This document shows positions 30,552 through 39,560 of a DNA stretch of 64,000 nucleotides, piece after piece. The stretch is from the NCBI RefSeq assembly GCF_019645835.1, contig NZ_CP080998.1:5022001-5086000 (forward strand), written 5' to 3'. Under the pieces are notes generated by a model. It was not told where the DNA came from. It was given only the letters and a program-made list of their open reading frames with translations, and did no database searches. The position numbers and the translations under genes are program-made. Positions within the stretch are counted from its first letter, which is position 1. Each line of letters opens with the position of its first letter. This DNA comes from Mycolicibacterium holsaticum DSM 44478 = JCM 12374. GTDB taxonomy: Bacteria > Actinomycetota > Actinomycetes > Mycobacteriales > Mycobacteriaceae.

Positions 30552-31469
30552 TTAACGCACCGCGGGCGGGTGCAGCCCGAACGGCTCGGCGCTGCGCGCC
30601 GCCAGGTACTCCGGCCGCGGGCGCGCCGCGGCGAACGGATCGGCGAGCGCGTTCTCCGTCGAGTTGAACACCAGGAAGATGTTCGACCGCGGCAGCGGCG
30701 TGATGTTCGACCCGGAGCCGTGCAGCAGGTTCGAGTCGAACCAGATCGCCGTGCCGGCAGCCCCGGTCAGCTGGTCGATGCCGTATTCGGCGGCGGCCTT
30801 GGTCAGGGTGTCCTGATCGGGCACACCGGTTTCCTGCCGGACCAGCGAAGAGGTGTGGTGGTTGTCGGGGGTGGCACCGACGCACGGGTAGAACACCTGA
30901 TGCGATCCCGGCATGACCATCAGCGGGCCGTTGTAGGGGAAGTTGTCGGTCAACGCGATCGAACACGAAACAGCGCGCATGGCGGGCATGCCGTCCTCGG
31001 CGTGCCAGGTTTCGAAGTCCGAATGCCAGTAGAACCCGGTGCCGGTGAACCCGGGCATGAAGTTGATCCGGGCCTGATGAATGTAGACCTCGCTGCCGAG
31101 TACCTGCCGCGCTATCGGTATCACGGTCTCCAGCCCGACCACCTCGGCGACGAGGTCGCTGATCAGGTGCGGCTCGAACACCGACCGGATGCTGCCGCCG
31201 GGTTCGTGGATCACCCGCGGGTCGTCGCGGTCGAGCTCGGCGCCGATGCGCTCGAGCTCTTGGCGCAGCGGCGGTAGCCAGTTTGCGCCAAGGGTGCCGG
31301 GCCGAATCATGTAGCCCGCCTGCGCGTAAGCGTCCAAGGTGGCCGCGCTGAGCGGGCCGTCGTGCGGACCGCCCCACACGGTCGGCTCGGAACGGGGAAT
31401 CGGCGCGACCGCGTGGCCAAGCCGGGTCGGATAGGGGTCGTGCACGCGGGGCATCGTGACGGCGCTCAT
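30552..31469 (-). CDS. ectD: ectoine hydroxylase
   Basis: 305-residue Fe(II)/2-oxoglutarate-dependent dioxygenase converting ectoine to 5-hydroxyectoine. The EctD signature FYWHSDFETWHAEDGMP contains the iron-binding HxD; the distal His is in NLLHGSGSN, and the 2-oxoglutarate-binding Arg follows in LPRSNIF. ATG 31469 overlaps the ectC stop as ATGA; longer frames would read into ectC. It is the last gene of ectA-ectB-ectC-ectD, so the cell should make hydroxyectoine, an osmo- and heat-protectant. Confidence 0.95.
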   Translation of the reverse strand: MSAVTMPRVHDPYPTRLGHAVAPIPRSEPTVWGGPHDGPLSAATLDAYAQAGYMIRPGTLGANWLPPLRQELERIGAELDRDDPRVIHEPGGSIRSVFEPHLISDLVAEVVGLETVIPIARQVLGSEVYIHQARINFMPGFTGTGFYWHSDFETWHAEDGMPAMRAVSCSIALTDNFPYNGPLMVMPGSHQVFYPCVGATPDNHHTSSLVRQETGVPDQDTLTKAAAEYGIDQLTGAAGTAIWFDSNLLHGSGSNITPLPRSNIFLVFNSTENALADPFAAARPRPEYLAARSAEPFGLHPPAVR

Positions 31470-31855
31470 GCTATCTGCGGCGGCGGATAAGCGCCGGTTT
31501 CGTCGTGGACTTCGGTCCCGGTCACCGGCGGGTTGAAGACGCACAGCATTCTGAGTTGCTCGTCGCAGGTGACCCGGTGCCGTTCGTGACCGTCGAGCAG
31601 GTACATGGTTCCCGGGCCGAGCCGGTATTTCTCGCCGGTCTCGAGGTTGGTCAGCGAGCCGCTGCCTTCGACCACCCAGACGGCCTCGACATGGTGCTGG
31701 TAGTGGAACTCGCTGACCGAGTTCGCGTCGATGGTGGTCTCGTGGAACGAGAAGCCGACACCGTCACCGGCCAGGATGATCCGCTTGGACCTCCACGCGC
31801 CGTCGGAGACGTCGCGTTCGGTGCCGGTGATCTCGGCGGTGGTACGCACAATCAT
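31466..31855 (-). CDS. ectC: L-ectoine synthase
   Basis: 129-residue cupin that closes the ring of N-gamma-acetyl-diaminobutyrate to ectoine. Typical features are MIVRTTAEITGTERDV, the metal-binding cupin stretch EFHYQHHVEAVWVVEGSG and LLDGHERHRV. The length is standard. It is 17 bases after ectB and overlaps ectD by four bases. Confidence 0.96.
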   Translation of the reverse strand: MIVRTTAEITGTERDVSDGAWRSKRIILAGDGVGFSFHETTIDANSVSEFHYQHHVEAVWVVEGSGSLTNLETGEKYRLGPGTMYLLDGHERHRVTCDEQLRMLCVFNPPVTGTEVHDETGAYPPPQIA

Positions 31856-31872
31856 GGATCGAACACTTCCTA

Positions 31873-33159
31873 TCAGGAGACCGTCGCGGTGACAGCCTCG
31901 GCGAGAATGTCAAGGCCGCTCTCGAGTTCGTCTTGCGAAATAGTAAGTGGTGGAAGGAGTTTCACGACCTCGTCCGAGGGGCCGCTGGTCTCCATCAGCG
32001 CGCCCCGGTCGAATGCGGCGCGGCAGACCTGCGAGGCCAACTCGGTGGACTCGAACTTCAGGCCCTGCGCCATTCCGCGTCCCCGCGCGGAGACGCCGTC
32101 GTGCGCGGCGGCGATCTCCTCGAGACGAGCCCGCATGAATTCACCCTTACGCACCGTGTCGTCGGTGAAATCCCCGCTCTGCCAATAGTTCTTGAGGGCA
32201 TGGGTGGCGGTGACGAACGCGGGGTTGTGGCCCCGGAAGGTGCCGTTGTGCTCCCCGGGCGCCCAGACGTCCAGATCGCGACGGAACAACGTCAGCGCCA
32301 TCGGCAACCCGTACCCGCTGATCGACTTCGACAGCGTCACGATGTCGGGCACGATACCGGCCTCTTCGAAGCTGAAGAACGGACCCGTTCGCCCGCAACC
32401 CATCTGAACGTCGTCGACGATCAGCAGGATGTCGCGCTTGTGGCACAGCTTCTCCAGCGCCTGCAGCCACTCGATGCGGGCGACGTTGAGCCCGCCTTCA
32501 CCCTGCACGGTTTCGACGATCACCGCGGCCGGCCGGTTGAGCCCGCTCCCGGAGTCGTCGAGAACCCGTTCGAACCAGTGGAAATCCTCGGTGACGCCGT
32601 CGAAGTAGTTGTCGTACGGCATCGGGGTGGCGTGCACCAGGGGAATGCCCGCGCCCGCACGTTTCATCGAGTTGCCGGTCACCGAAAGGGCGCCCAGCGT
32701 CATACCGTGAAACGCGTTGGTGAAGCTGATGATCGACTCGCGCCCGGTCACCTTCCTGGCCAGCTTCAGCGCCGCCTCAACAGAGTTGGCTCCGGTCGGT
32801 CCAGGGAACTGCACCTTGTAGTCCAGGCCACGCGGCTTGAGGATCACCTGTTCGAACGTCTGCAGGAACTCCGTCTTCGCGGACGTGGCGATATCCAGGG
32901 AGTGCACGATCCCGTCCCCCGCGAGGTATTCCAGAAGGGGTTTCTTGAGTTCGGGGTTGTTGTGCCCGTAGTTCAGCGCACCTGCGCCGGCGAAGAAGTC
33001 CAGATACCGCCGACCCGACGTATCGGTGACCCAGGACCCCTGGGCGCTCTCCATCACTGCGGGCCAACCACGACAGTAACTGCGCACTTCGGATTCCACC
33101 GAGGTGTAGACCTCGGGAAGCTCGGATTCGGACAGGGGGGTCAGTATCGCCAGCGACAT
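31873..33159 (-). CDS. ectB: L-2,4-diaminobutyrate transaminase
   Basis: 428-residue class-III aminotransferase converting aspartate semialdehyde to L-2,4-diaminobutyrate, the first committed step of ectoine synthesis. Seen are TSGRRYLDFFAGAGALNYGHN, the NAFHGMTLGALSVTG block, IVDDVQMGCGRTG and the PLP-binding Lys in TLSKSISGYGLPMAL. It is 47 bases after ectA and is followed at once by ectC. Confidence 0.96.
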   Translation of the reverse strand: MSLAILTPLSESELPEVYTSVESEVRSYCRGWPAVMESAQGSWVTDTSGRRYLDFFAGAGALNYGHNNPELKKPLLEYLAGDGIVHSLDIATSAKTEFLQTFEQVILKPRGLDYKVQFPGPTGANSVEAALKLARKVTGRESIISFTNAFHGMTLGALSVTGNSMKRAGAGIPLVHATPMPYDNYFDGVTEDFHWFERVLDDSGSGLNRPAAVIVETVQGEGGLNVARIEWLQALEKLCHKRDILLIVDDVQMGCGRTGPFFSFEEAGIVPDIVTLSKSISGYGLPMALTLFRRDLDVWAPGEHNGTFRGHNPAFVTATHALKNYWQSGDFTDDTVRKGEFMRARLEEIAAAHDGVSARGRGMAQGLKFESTELASQVCRAAFDRGALMETSGPSDEVVKLLPPLTISQDELESGLDILAEAVTATVS

Positions 33160-33206
33160 GCAGTCAATCCTCAGTTTCGATCAATCAGTTTACGGTTTCG
33201 GACATT

Positions 33207-33746
33207 TCATGCGGTTAAAGATGCCGTGATCGGGCCGATGCGTAGCAGCGGCTCGTCTTCGTGCTCCCCGTCGGCAGCAAGGAGTGCGGAGCTGAAGTGT
33301 GGGCTTTCGGCCAGCGGCACCCCGTGGCGCCGGGCGAACGCCCCGAAGAACGCCCGTGATGCCGCATTGCTCGGGGCAACCGTGGTCTCCACGGTGACGG
33401 GGTGTCCACAGCGGTCCTGACGGACGCGGCGCACCAGCGCATCGAGCATCGCACTGGCCAGACCCTGCCCGCGCGCGGCGTCGGAAACGGCCACCTGCCA
33501 GACGAACAGCACATCGGGGCGGGCCGGCGGGTGATAGCCGGTGATGAGCCCGCAGAGTTTGCCGTCGCGCTCCGCCACGATCGAGGTGTCGGCGAAATCG
33601 GTCGCCAACAACAGGTAGGCATACGACGAATTGAGGTCCAGCACACCGGTCGCAGCAACTAAGCGGTGCATTGCGAGCGCGTCTGCGGCCGTCGGCGAGC
33701 GCAGGGCACCAGCCCACGATTGCGGGGCACGATTGAGAGCGGACAT
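33207..33746 (-). CDS. ectA: L-2,4-diaminobutyrate N-acetyltransferase
   Basis: 179-residue GNAT acetyltransferase acting after EctB. The acetyl-CoA-binding core VWQVAVSDAARGQGLASAML (R/Q-x-x-G-x-G/A motif) and the EctA-typical TVAPSNAASRAFFGAFAR and SPHFSSALL are present. It is the first gene of the operon; the promoter must lie in the 254-bp gap towards the divergent oxidoreductase at 34001. No ectR-like regulator gene is adjacent. Confidence 0.94.
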   Translation of the reverse strand: MSALNRAPQSWAGALRSPTAADALAMHRLVAATGVLDLNSSYAYLLLATDFADTSIVAERDGKLCGLITGYHPPARPDVLFVWQVAVSDAARGQGLASAMLDALVRRVRQDRCGHPVTVETTVAPSNAASRAFFGAFARRHGVPLAESPHFSSALLAADGEHEDEPLLRIGPITASLTA

Positions 33747-33936
33747 AACCAGTTAGCAGTCACCACCGAGCAGTTGTCGACCATCGTCAGTTCAGTTCAT
33801 CGGTGTGCCGACCGTAAGCCAGGCTCACTAGCCGATCAAGCGCGCCGACCGGCCCGATCGGCGGTCAAAACCTCGAGTTCACCCCGCAACCCTGCGCAAA
33901 CATCGGGCCGGGTTGCGTCCGCGACCGGGGCGTGAG

Positions 33937-33958
33937 CGTTATCGAATCGTTATCAAAT
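33937..33958. promoter_or_regulatory. 11-bp tandem direct repeat in the ectA / oxidoreductase intergenic region
   Basis: CGTTATCGAAT (33937-33947) is followed directly by CGTTATCAAAT (33948-33958), one mismatch in 11. The period is about one helical turn. It is 190 bp upstream of ectA and 42 bp upstream of the oxidoreductase start, so it could be an operator or AT-rich promoter part of either gene. Confidence 0.4.
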
Positions 33959-34000
33959 CGGGCATGGAGGTGAGCTGCGCCACTACGTGGCCCTACGCTG

Positions 34001-34951
34001 GTGCGTGTGAACTCTCTGTCGAATTTTCGGGTGTTCGTCGAACCGCAACAGGGCGCCTCCTACGCTGACCAACTCGCCGTCGCCCGCGCCTCCGAGCAAC
34101 TTGGCTACTCGGCGTTCTTCAGGTCGGACCACTACCTCGCGATGAGCGGCGATGGTTTGCCCGGCCCGACCGATTCCTGGGTCACGCTGGGCGGCATCGC
34201 GCGTGAGACGTCGGCGATCCGGCTGGGCACCTTGGTCACTTCGGCGACGTTCCGCTACCCGGGCCCGCTGGCGGTTTCGGTCGCCCAGGTCGACGAAATG
34301 AGCAGCGGACGGGTCGAACTGGGAATCGGCGCGGGCTGGTTCCCGTCTGAGCACGCCGGCTACGCGATCCCGTTCCCGCCTGTGGGCGAGCGGTTCGACC
34401 GGCTCACCGAACAGCTGGACATCCTCACCGGGATGTGGACCACACCGCACGGCGGCACGTTCGACTACTCCGGCGCCCACTACACCGTGACGAACTCGCC
34501 GGCGCTGCCCAAACCCGCGCAGTCACCACACCCGCCGATCATCATCGGCGGCACCGGCGCCAAGCGCACACCGGCGCTGGCCGCGCGGTTCGCCGCCGAG
34601 TTCAACGTGCCGTTCGTTTCCCTTGACGTGGCCAAGACCCAGGTCAGCCGGGTCGGCGCGGCGTTGACGGCGGCCGGTCGCTCCGCTGAGTCAATGGTCT
34701 TCTCGGCGGCGTTCGTCGTCTGCGCGGGCCGCGACGAGCCCGAGATCGCCCGGCGGGCCGCGGCGATCGACCGCGACGTCGACGAGCTGCGCAGCAACTC
34801 TCCCCTGGTGGGTACGCCCGCCGAGATCGCCGACAAGCTCGCGGCCTACACCGACGCCGGTATCCAGCGGGTCTACCTGCAACTTCTCGACATGTCCGAC
34901 CTCGACCATCTGGAGTTCTTCGCCCGCGAGGTCGTCCCCGCGTTGCGCTGA
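34001..34951 (+). CDS. LLM-class (luciferase-like) F420-dependent oxidoreductase
   Basis: 316-residue TIM-barrel flavin-type oxidoreductase of the luciferase-like superfamily. Characteristic blocks are FFRSDHYLAMSGDGLPG, IRLGTLVTSATFRYPGPLA, VDEMSSGRVELGIGAGWFPSEHAGYAIPFPP and PPIIIGGTGAKRTPALAARFA. Mycobacterial members usually use cofactor F420. Start may be GTG 34001 or GTG 34007. It is divergent from ectA and 30 bases before a Thr-rich membrane protein. Substrate unknown. Confidence 0.88.
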   Translation: MRVNSLSNFRVFVEPQQGASYADQLAVARASEQLGYSAFFRSDHYLAMSGDGLPGPTDSWVTLGGIARETSAIRLGTLVTSATFRYPGPLAVSVAQVDEMSSGRVELGIGAGWFPSEHAGYAIPFPPVGERFDRLTEQLDILTGMWTTPHGGTFDYSGAHYTVTNSPALPKPAQSPHPPIIIGGTGAKRTPALAARFAAEFNVPFVSLDVAKTQVSRVGAALTAAGRSAESMVFSAAFVVCAGRDEPEIARRAAAIDRDVDELRSNSPLVGTPAEIADKLAAYTDAGIQRVYLQLLDMSDLDHLEFFAREVVPALR

Positions 34952-34981
34952 ACGCGCGCTAACGAATGCCCCGCGGCTACG

Positions 34982-35422
34982 ATGCGTGCCGTGACCCGCC
35001 GGGACGACGATCGCGACGACGGGCAACCGTGGCACAACCGAACGCCCGCGGTGGTCGGGGCGAGCATGATCGGCCTAGCCGTGATCGCCGTTCTGGTGCT
35101 CGCCGTCTCCGTGCTCGCCCGCCAGTCCAGCGAGCCCGACCAAGCCCCGCTCGACTTCGTTGAGCCCACCTATTCGGCGCCCGCGCGTCAAACGGCCACC
35201 ACGTCCACCACCACCCCGACGATCACCACCACGAGCCCGCCGCAGACGACTGACCTGTCGGCAATCGAGACCACGTCGACGTCGGAAACCACCGCCGAAA
35301 CCGAGACCACCTCCAGCGCAGAGTCGAGCACCGAAACCGAGGACGAAGAGACCACGACCGAGCGCACCACCCGTCGCCAACCGCGCACGAATGTGACGCG
35401 CACGCTCTATCCGCGGCCCTGA
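34982..35422 (+). CDS. single-pass membrane protein with Thr/Ser/Glu-rich tail
   Basis: 146-residue protein with a basic cytoplasmic N-terminus, one transmembrane helix (about 25-47, ASMIGLAVIAVLVLAVSVLA) and an external tail of about 95 residues made almost only of T, S, E and P (TTSTTTPTITTTSPP and similar). The tail is typical of O-mannosylated regions of actinobacterial secreted proteins, which is an inference. A PWHNRTP motif just before the helix is like the PWYRKP motif of the next gene. No enzymatic domain is seen. It follows the LLM oxidoreductase by 30 bases and precedes the related protein by 19. Confidence 0.72.
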   Translation: MRAVTRRDDDRDDGQPWHNRTPAVVGASMIGLAVIAVLVLAVSVLARQSSEPDQAPLDFVEPTYSAPARQTATTSTTTPTITTTSPPQTTDLSAIETTSTSETTAETETTSSAESSTETEDEETTTERTTRRQPRTNVTRTLYPRP

Positions 35423-35441
35423 GCGCCTACTATCGGTGCCC

Positions 35442-35894
35442 GTGGCGCGATACGGACCCCCCGACGATCCGAATTACCCCGACGACTCACCGACGGAGTT
35501 CTACGGCACCCCGCCCGAGGAGCCGACGCCGTGGTATCGCAAACCCGCCGCGCTGGTCGCGTTCGGTGCGCTCGGCGCGGTGCTGATCGCGCTTATCGTG
35601 TGGGGTCTGGCCCAGTTGATCACCGGTGGTGACGAGCCGACGGACTCCGAAACGTTGACCCCGCTCACCACAACATCACGGTCGGTCGTCACGACGGTGC
35701 CGTCGCGCGAAACCGTCACGGAGACAGTGACTCCCACCACCACCGCGCCGCCCACCACCACCACCACCACCACGACGACCACAGCGCCCACCACCACGAC
35801 CACCACGACCACCACCGAACCGACCACCAGCGTCAGCACGAGCACCGAGACGGTGACCGAGACCGTCACCGTTCCGCCCGAGGGCGAGGGCTGA
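35442..35894 (+). CDS. single-pass membrane protein, PWYRKP - helix - poly-Thr tail
   Basis: 150 residues from GTG 35442 (GTG 35436 is also possible). A Pro/Asp-rich cytoplasmic part ends in EEPTPWYRKPA, then one transmembrane helix (about 34-56) and an external tail with TETVTPTTTAPP, long Thr runs and STETVTETVTVPPEGEG. The juxtamembrane motif plus helix plus Thr tail is the same arrangement as the C-terminal part of the Hsp70-like protein at 41621 (PLPWYKRPP, helix, Thr tail). It is convergent to iniC with a strong hairpin between. Function unknown; probably part of the ini envelope-stress group by position. Confidence 0.75.
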   Translation: MARYGPPDDPNYPDDSPTEFYGTPPEEPTPWYRKPAALVAFGALGAVLIALIVWGLAQLITGGDEPTDSETLTPLTTTSRSVVTTVPSRETVTETVTPTTTAPPTTTTTTTTTTAPTTTTTTTTTEPTTSVSTSTETVTETVTVPPEGEG

Positions 35895-35928
35895 GTCCAG
35901 CGGCGGTAGGCCCATTTATTCAGCGGTG

Positions 35929-35958
35929 AGGGCGGGATTTCAGCTGATCTCCCGCCCT
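35929..35958. terminator. hairpin between convergent genes (Thr-rich protein / iniC)
   Basis: Perfect 9-base arms AGGGCGGGA and TCCCGCCCT (35929-35937 and 35950-35958) with a 12-base loop, midway between the stop at 35894 on the plus strand and the iniC stop at 35973. No T-run follows, as is common in mycobacteria. Likely a two-way terminator. Confidence 0.7.
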
Positions 35959-35972
35959 GACCGCGCGGAGGG

Positions 35973-37466
35973 TCAGCGACCGCGCGCGGCGTATTCGGCC
36001 ACCAACGCCTCCGCGCTGCGCACCGCCGCACGGCACGCCCGCGTGGTGAACGGGTCGTTGAGCGGATGATCGGCCCGCCGGCGCCACCGCTGCGCTGCCG
36101 CGAACGCCGCCCTCGGCCCGTCGTAGGGCGCCTCGGGCTGCAGGCCGAGTCTGCTGGCGGCGTCGGTGCCCGAGCCGCCGATGATGCGGCGCAGCGACGC
36201 CATTTCGTCATCATTCAATGTCGTTGGCCGCGAATGTAACTGGGACAACAAGCGCAGCTCTTCGAAGGCGTGGGTGTCGGCCAGTAACGGGTCGATGTCG
36301 GCGATGATGTACGGCGTCGCGTAGATCGGGTGGTTCTGCACGAACTGTCGCAGCGACAGCAGCGCGGTGTGCGCCTTGAGCAGATCGGATCGTTGCGCGA
36401 ACTGTTGATCGATGACGTCGCGCAGCGCCACCAGGCCGCTACGTTCCAGCAGCTCGTCGGCCAGCGCCATGGAATCGGTGACACCGGCGCGCAATACCGC
36501 GATCGAGATCCTGATCCCGAACATCCCGAACCGGTCCAGCAGCGCAGCCCGGGTGGCGGCGTCGACCGGCAGTGCACTGTCCTCGCGCACGAACCGGTCC
36601 ACCGACAGCATCGCCTTGGTCAACTCGGTGGCGTCCACCGCGGCCAACTTCTCCAGCGCGACGAACTCGCCCTGCCGCAGCGTGCGGGCGGTGAGCGCGA
36701 GCAGACCCGACACCGGCACCACCGCCTGACAGATCCCGGTCCTGTCCATCTCGCTGGTGAAGCGGGCTGCGACGTCCTTGGCCGACAGCATCGCGTCGAT
36801 GCGTCCGGCGCCGATCTCGTCGGCGCGCGATACCACTCCGATCACCCCGAGCGCTCCCGCCGATCCGCCGACCAACTCGCCGATCTGCTTGAGCAGCGCG
36901 ATGTCTGGCGCGTTCAGGGTGCGCAGCAGAAACACCACGGCGTCGACACGAGGCACGCCGTCGTCGGGCACCAGCAGCCGCAGCGTGCGCTCGGAGACGT
37001 CGCGGTTCAGCGACGACGTGCCGGGGGTGTCGATGATCGTGGTGTCGATCAGTTCGGCGGCCGGCCACTCCACGTCGAGGTCCACGATGTCCTCGGGGTC
37101 GAGCGTGGCGAAGTCGAATGTGAGGCCGCCCGCTGCCGGGTCACGACCGATCGGCACATTGGACCGCCGTCCGCCGACGTGATTAGCCGTCACTTTCGGT
37201 GTCGGCCCGTGCCGGAACCACGTGACGATGCGGGTGGCCTCTGTGGCGTCGGTGGGTGCAATGTCCTCTCCGACAAGGGCATTCACCAGGGTGGACTTAC
37301 CGGCCTTCAGGGTCCCGGCCAGCGCGATGCGGATCGGCTGGTTGAGCCGGCGGCCGATGCGGTCCAGTTCGTTGTGCACATCGGGGCGCTGACGGTAAGC
37401 GGGATCGGCGCGGTAGGCCTGGATGGTTCCGCCCAGGATCGCGCGCACTCGATCGCTCGTGCTCAT
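35973..37466 (-). CDS. iniC: IniC, dynamin-like GTPase
   Basis: 497-residue dynamin-like GTPase of the isoniazid-inducible operon. The G1 P-loop GTLKAGKS is at 51-58, G2-type threonines lie in APTDATEATRIVT, G3 is IIDTPGTSS and G4 is SRADE. The rest is predicted helical (bundle/stalk), with no clear signal peptide. IniA and IniC are thought to act together on the plasma membrane and are induced by cell-wall inhibitors such as isoniazid and ethambutol. It is 115 bases after iniA on the same strand and ends at the convergent hairpin. Confidence 0.93.
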   Translation of the reverse strand: MSTSDRVRAILGGTIQAYRADPAYRQRPDVHNELDRIGRRLNQPIRIALAGTLKAGKSTLVNALVGEDIAPTDATEATRIVTWFRHGPTPKVTANHVGGRRSNVPIGRDPAAGGLTFDFATLDPEDIVDLDVEWPAAELIDTTIIDTPGTSSLNRDVSERTLRLLVPDDGVPRVDAVVFLLRTLNAPDIALLKQIGELVGGSAGALGVIGVVSRADEIGAGRIDAMLSAKDVAARFTSEMDRTGICQAVVPVSGLLALTARTLRQGEFVALEKLAAVDATELTKAMLSVDRFVREDSALPVDAATRAALLDRFGMFGIRISIAVLRAGVTDSMALADELLERSGLVALRDVIDQQFAQRSDLLKAHTALLSLRQFVQNHPIYATPYIIADIDPLLADTHAFEELRLLSQLHSRPTTLNDDEMASLRRIIGGSGTDAASRLGLQPEAPYDGPRAAFAAAQRWRRRADHPLNDPFTTRACRAAVRSAEALVAEYAARGR

Positions 37467-37581
37467 CTCGCGCTACCTCGACGTCCTCCCGCTCGGTAAA
37501 GGCCGGAAGAACCAGCTTAGGCACCGCGGGCACCAGCGCGTCCAGTGGCCGGTTATGACACGCCGCGGACGAGTTCGGGTG

Positions 37582-39516
37582 TCATGACTGGTCGCTCGGC
37601 TGGGCGTGATCGCTCACCTGCCGCAGGATGTTGAGTTGGCGCTCGAGTTCGCGGATCCGGTTGTTGCGCTCGGTTTCTTCGAGCTTGGCCGAGGCGATGG
37701 TGGCCTGCAGCGACTCGTTGAGCGATCGGGTGGTCTGGTTGGCGATGCCGCGGTAGTGGTCACGCAACTGGCGCTGGATGCCCTTGAGGCGATCCCGTGA
37801 TTCCTTGCTGACCACGAACTGGGTGTCGTCGATGAACCGGCGGGTGTTCAGCTTGGCTTCGTTGCGCACCCGCATCATGCGGTTCTCCATGTTCTCCTTG
37901 TAGGCGGTGCGCCCCATCAGCAGCCCGGCCCCGATGGACAGCGGGTTGAACATGCCCAAACCGGCGAACGACGTCATCATCCCGAACATCAGCACGCCAC
38001 CGTAGGAGCCCTGCATGCCCATGGTGACCTTGCGGCCCTTGCCGACCGGCTTGGCTTCGAGATTGGCCAACGATTTGATCTCACCGAGGCTCGCGCCCAT
38101 CTGGCTGGGGTCGATCTGCGGCATCTTGACGGCCTCGAGACCGGCCTCCACAAACGTGCGCGCGACCTCGGCGGCCAGCACCTCGGCGCGCTGATAGGCC
38201 CACACGAAGTTGTCGCCCACCGCGGTAGCCACCGCTTCCTCCAATTCGGCGCCGATCTCGGCCCAGTGGTGGGTGGGATCGCAGTTGTCGATCACCTTCT
38301 CGATGTGTTGGCTGATCACCCGGAACCGGCCGCGCAGGTCGTGGTCGACGTCGGCGGTCAGGTCCGAGATCCCGTCGTTGAGCACCTGCTGCCACAGCGC
38401 GGTCTGCTGCAGCGCGTCCTGGGCTTCCTGTTTGCGTTGCTCGAGTTCGTCTTTGAGCCGTTCGCGCGTCTCGGGATCGTTCAGCGCCGCCAGCTCGGTC
38501 TCCACCGCCATCGTGAGATGCTCTGCGGCAGAACGAACCTCGTTGATAACCAAATTGCCAATCCGGTCGTTCTGCTGCGCCAGCACCTGTTCGGTGAGGA
38601 ACTTCACGATGGCGGGAAAGTTCGACTCCGCGTTGAGCTCTTTGTCGTTGAGCGCGATGGCGTGGCTGCGCAGCAGTGACGAGGACGGGATCATCGGGAT
38701 GTCCAGGCCGGCATTTTGCAGATGGGCCTTGTTGGCCTCGACGATCTGACGCCAATGCGGGTAGAGATCGGTCTTGGTAGCGATGATCGTTGCCAGCGGG
38801 CAGATTTCGAACGCCTGCCGCATGAAGGTCATCTCCGGCTCGGTGAACTCCTGGCTGGTGTCGCTGCACATCAGCACCGCGTCGGCGTCGGGCAGCAGAC
38901 CCAGGGTCGCCGACAGGTGCGGCTGACCGTGACCGCCGACGCCGGGCGTGTCCACGAACGACAACCCGTTCTTCAACAGCGGGCTGGCCGCGGTGACCTC
39001 GACCCGCAGCACCTGCCGGCCACCGGCTTGCGGCGCGCGGCGCAGATCGGTTTTGATGTCGGCCATCGTGATGTCGATCGCGTCGGGCTCTTCGCCTTCG
39101 CCGCGCGCCACAATGATTTTCGCCGACGCCGCCTCGCCGTACGTCACCACCGTCGGCAGCACCGTGCTCTCGTCGTCGCCGACGCGGGCCACCGGCACAT
39201 TGAGCAGCGAGTTCAACAGCTGGCTCTTGCCCTGTTTGAGCTGACCGGCGACCACCACCCGGATCTGCGGGTCGGTGACCCGCATCTTGGCCCGGGACAG
39301 CCGCTCGACCAGGTCATTGCGCTCGTGCGCGTCGGCGATCTTGCTGGTGTGATCGATCAGCTCGACGATGACCTTCACCTGTTTGGCCCGCCCGCCGGCC
39401 GTGGCTGGTTTGGCCGGCCCGCCGGCCGTGGCCTGTTTGGCCGGCCCGCCGGCCGTGGCCTGTTTGACCGGCCCGCCGGCCGTGGCCGGTTTGGCCGGGT
39501 CTTTCGGTTCCGTCAT
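37582..39516 (-). CDS. iniA: IniA, dynamin-like GTPase
   Basis: 644-residue dynamin-like protein. The P-loop GQLKQGKS is at 91-98, G3 is FVDTPGVGG, G4 is ATKTDLY; two adjacent hydrophobic segments in GVLMFGMMTSFAGLGMFNPLSIGAGLLMGR (positions about 525-553) form the membrane paddle, and a C-terminal coiled coil ends KLEETERNNRIRELERQL. IniA of M. smegmatis has been shown to bind and fuse membranes. Odd here is the N-terminus: four copies of a 9-residue ATAGGPAKQ repeat (11-46) precede the GTPase domain. It is separated from iniB by 96 bases holding a very strong hairpin. Confidence 0.95.
   Translation of the reverse strand: MTEPKDPAKPATAGGPVKQATAGGPAKQATAGGPAKPATAGGRAKQVKVIVELIDHTSKIADAHERNDLVERLSRAKMRVTDPQIRVVVAGQLKQGKSQLLNSLLNVPVARVGDDESTVLPTVVTYGEAASAKIIVARGEGEEPDAIDITMADIKTDLRRAPQAGGRQVLRVEVTAASPLLKNGLSFVDTPGVGGHGQPHLSATLGLLPDADAVLMCSDTSQEFTEPEMTFMRQAFEICPLATIIATKTDLYPHWRQIVEANKAHLQNAGLDIPMIPSSSLLRSHAIALNDKELNAESNFPAIVKFLTEQVLAQQNDRIGNLVINEVRSAAEHLTMAVETELAALNDPETRERLKDELEQRKQEAQDALQQTALWQQVLNDGISDLTADVDHDLRGRFRVISQHIEKVIDNCDPTHHWAEIGAELEEAVATAVGDNFVWAYQRAEVLAAEVARTFVEAGLEAVKMPQIDPSQMGASLGEIKSLANLEAKPVGKGRKVTMGMQGSYGGVLMFGMMTSFAGLGMFNPLSIGAGLLMGRTAYKENMENRMMRVRNEAKLNTRRFIDDTQFVVSKESRDRLKGIQRQLRDHYRGIANQTTRSLNESLQATIASAKLEETERNNRIRELERQLNILRQVSDHAQPSDQS
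39379..39486. repeat. 27-bp tandem repeat (VNTR-like) at the iniA N-terminus
   Basis: Four adjacent 27-base units, nearly identical, encode ATAGGPVKQ, ATAGGPAKQ, ATAGGPAKP and ATAGGRAKQ at residues 11-46 of IniA. Unit loss or gain keeps the frame, so this is a likely length-variable locus. Confidence 0.9.
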
Positions 39517-39560
39517 GGGTTCCTCTTGTCGAAAGCGCTGTCTGCTAACGGTAGATGCGC

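Noticed and set aside
31933..33420. 495-codon plus-strand frame over ectB
   Set aside because: Antisense to ectB and ectA, no recognisable domain.
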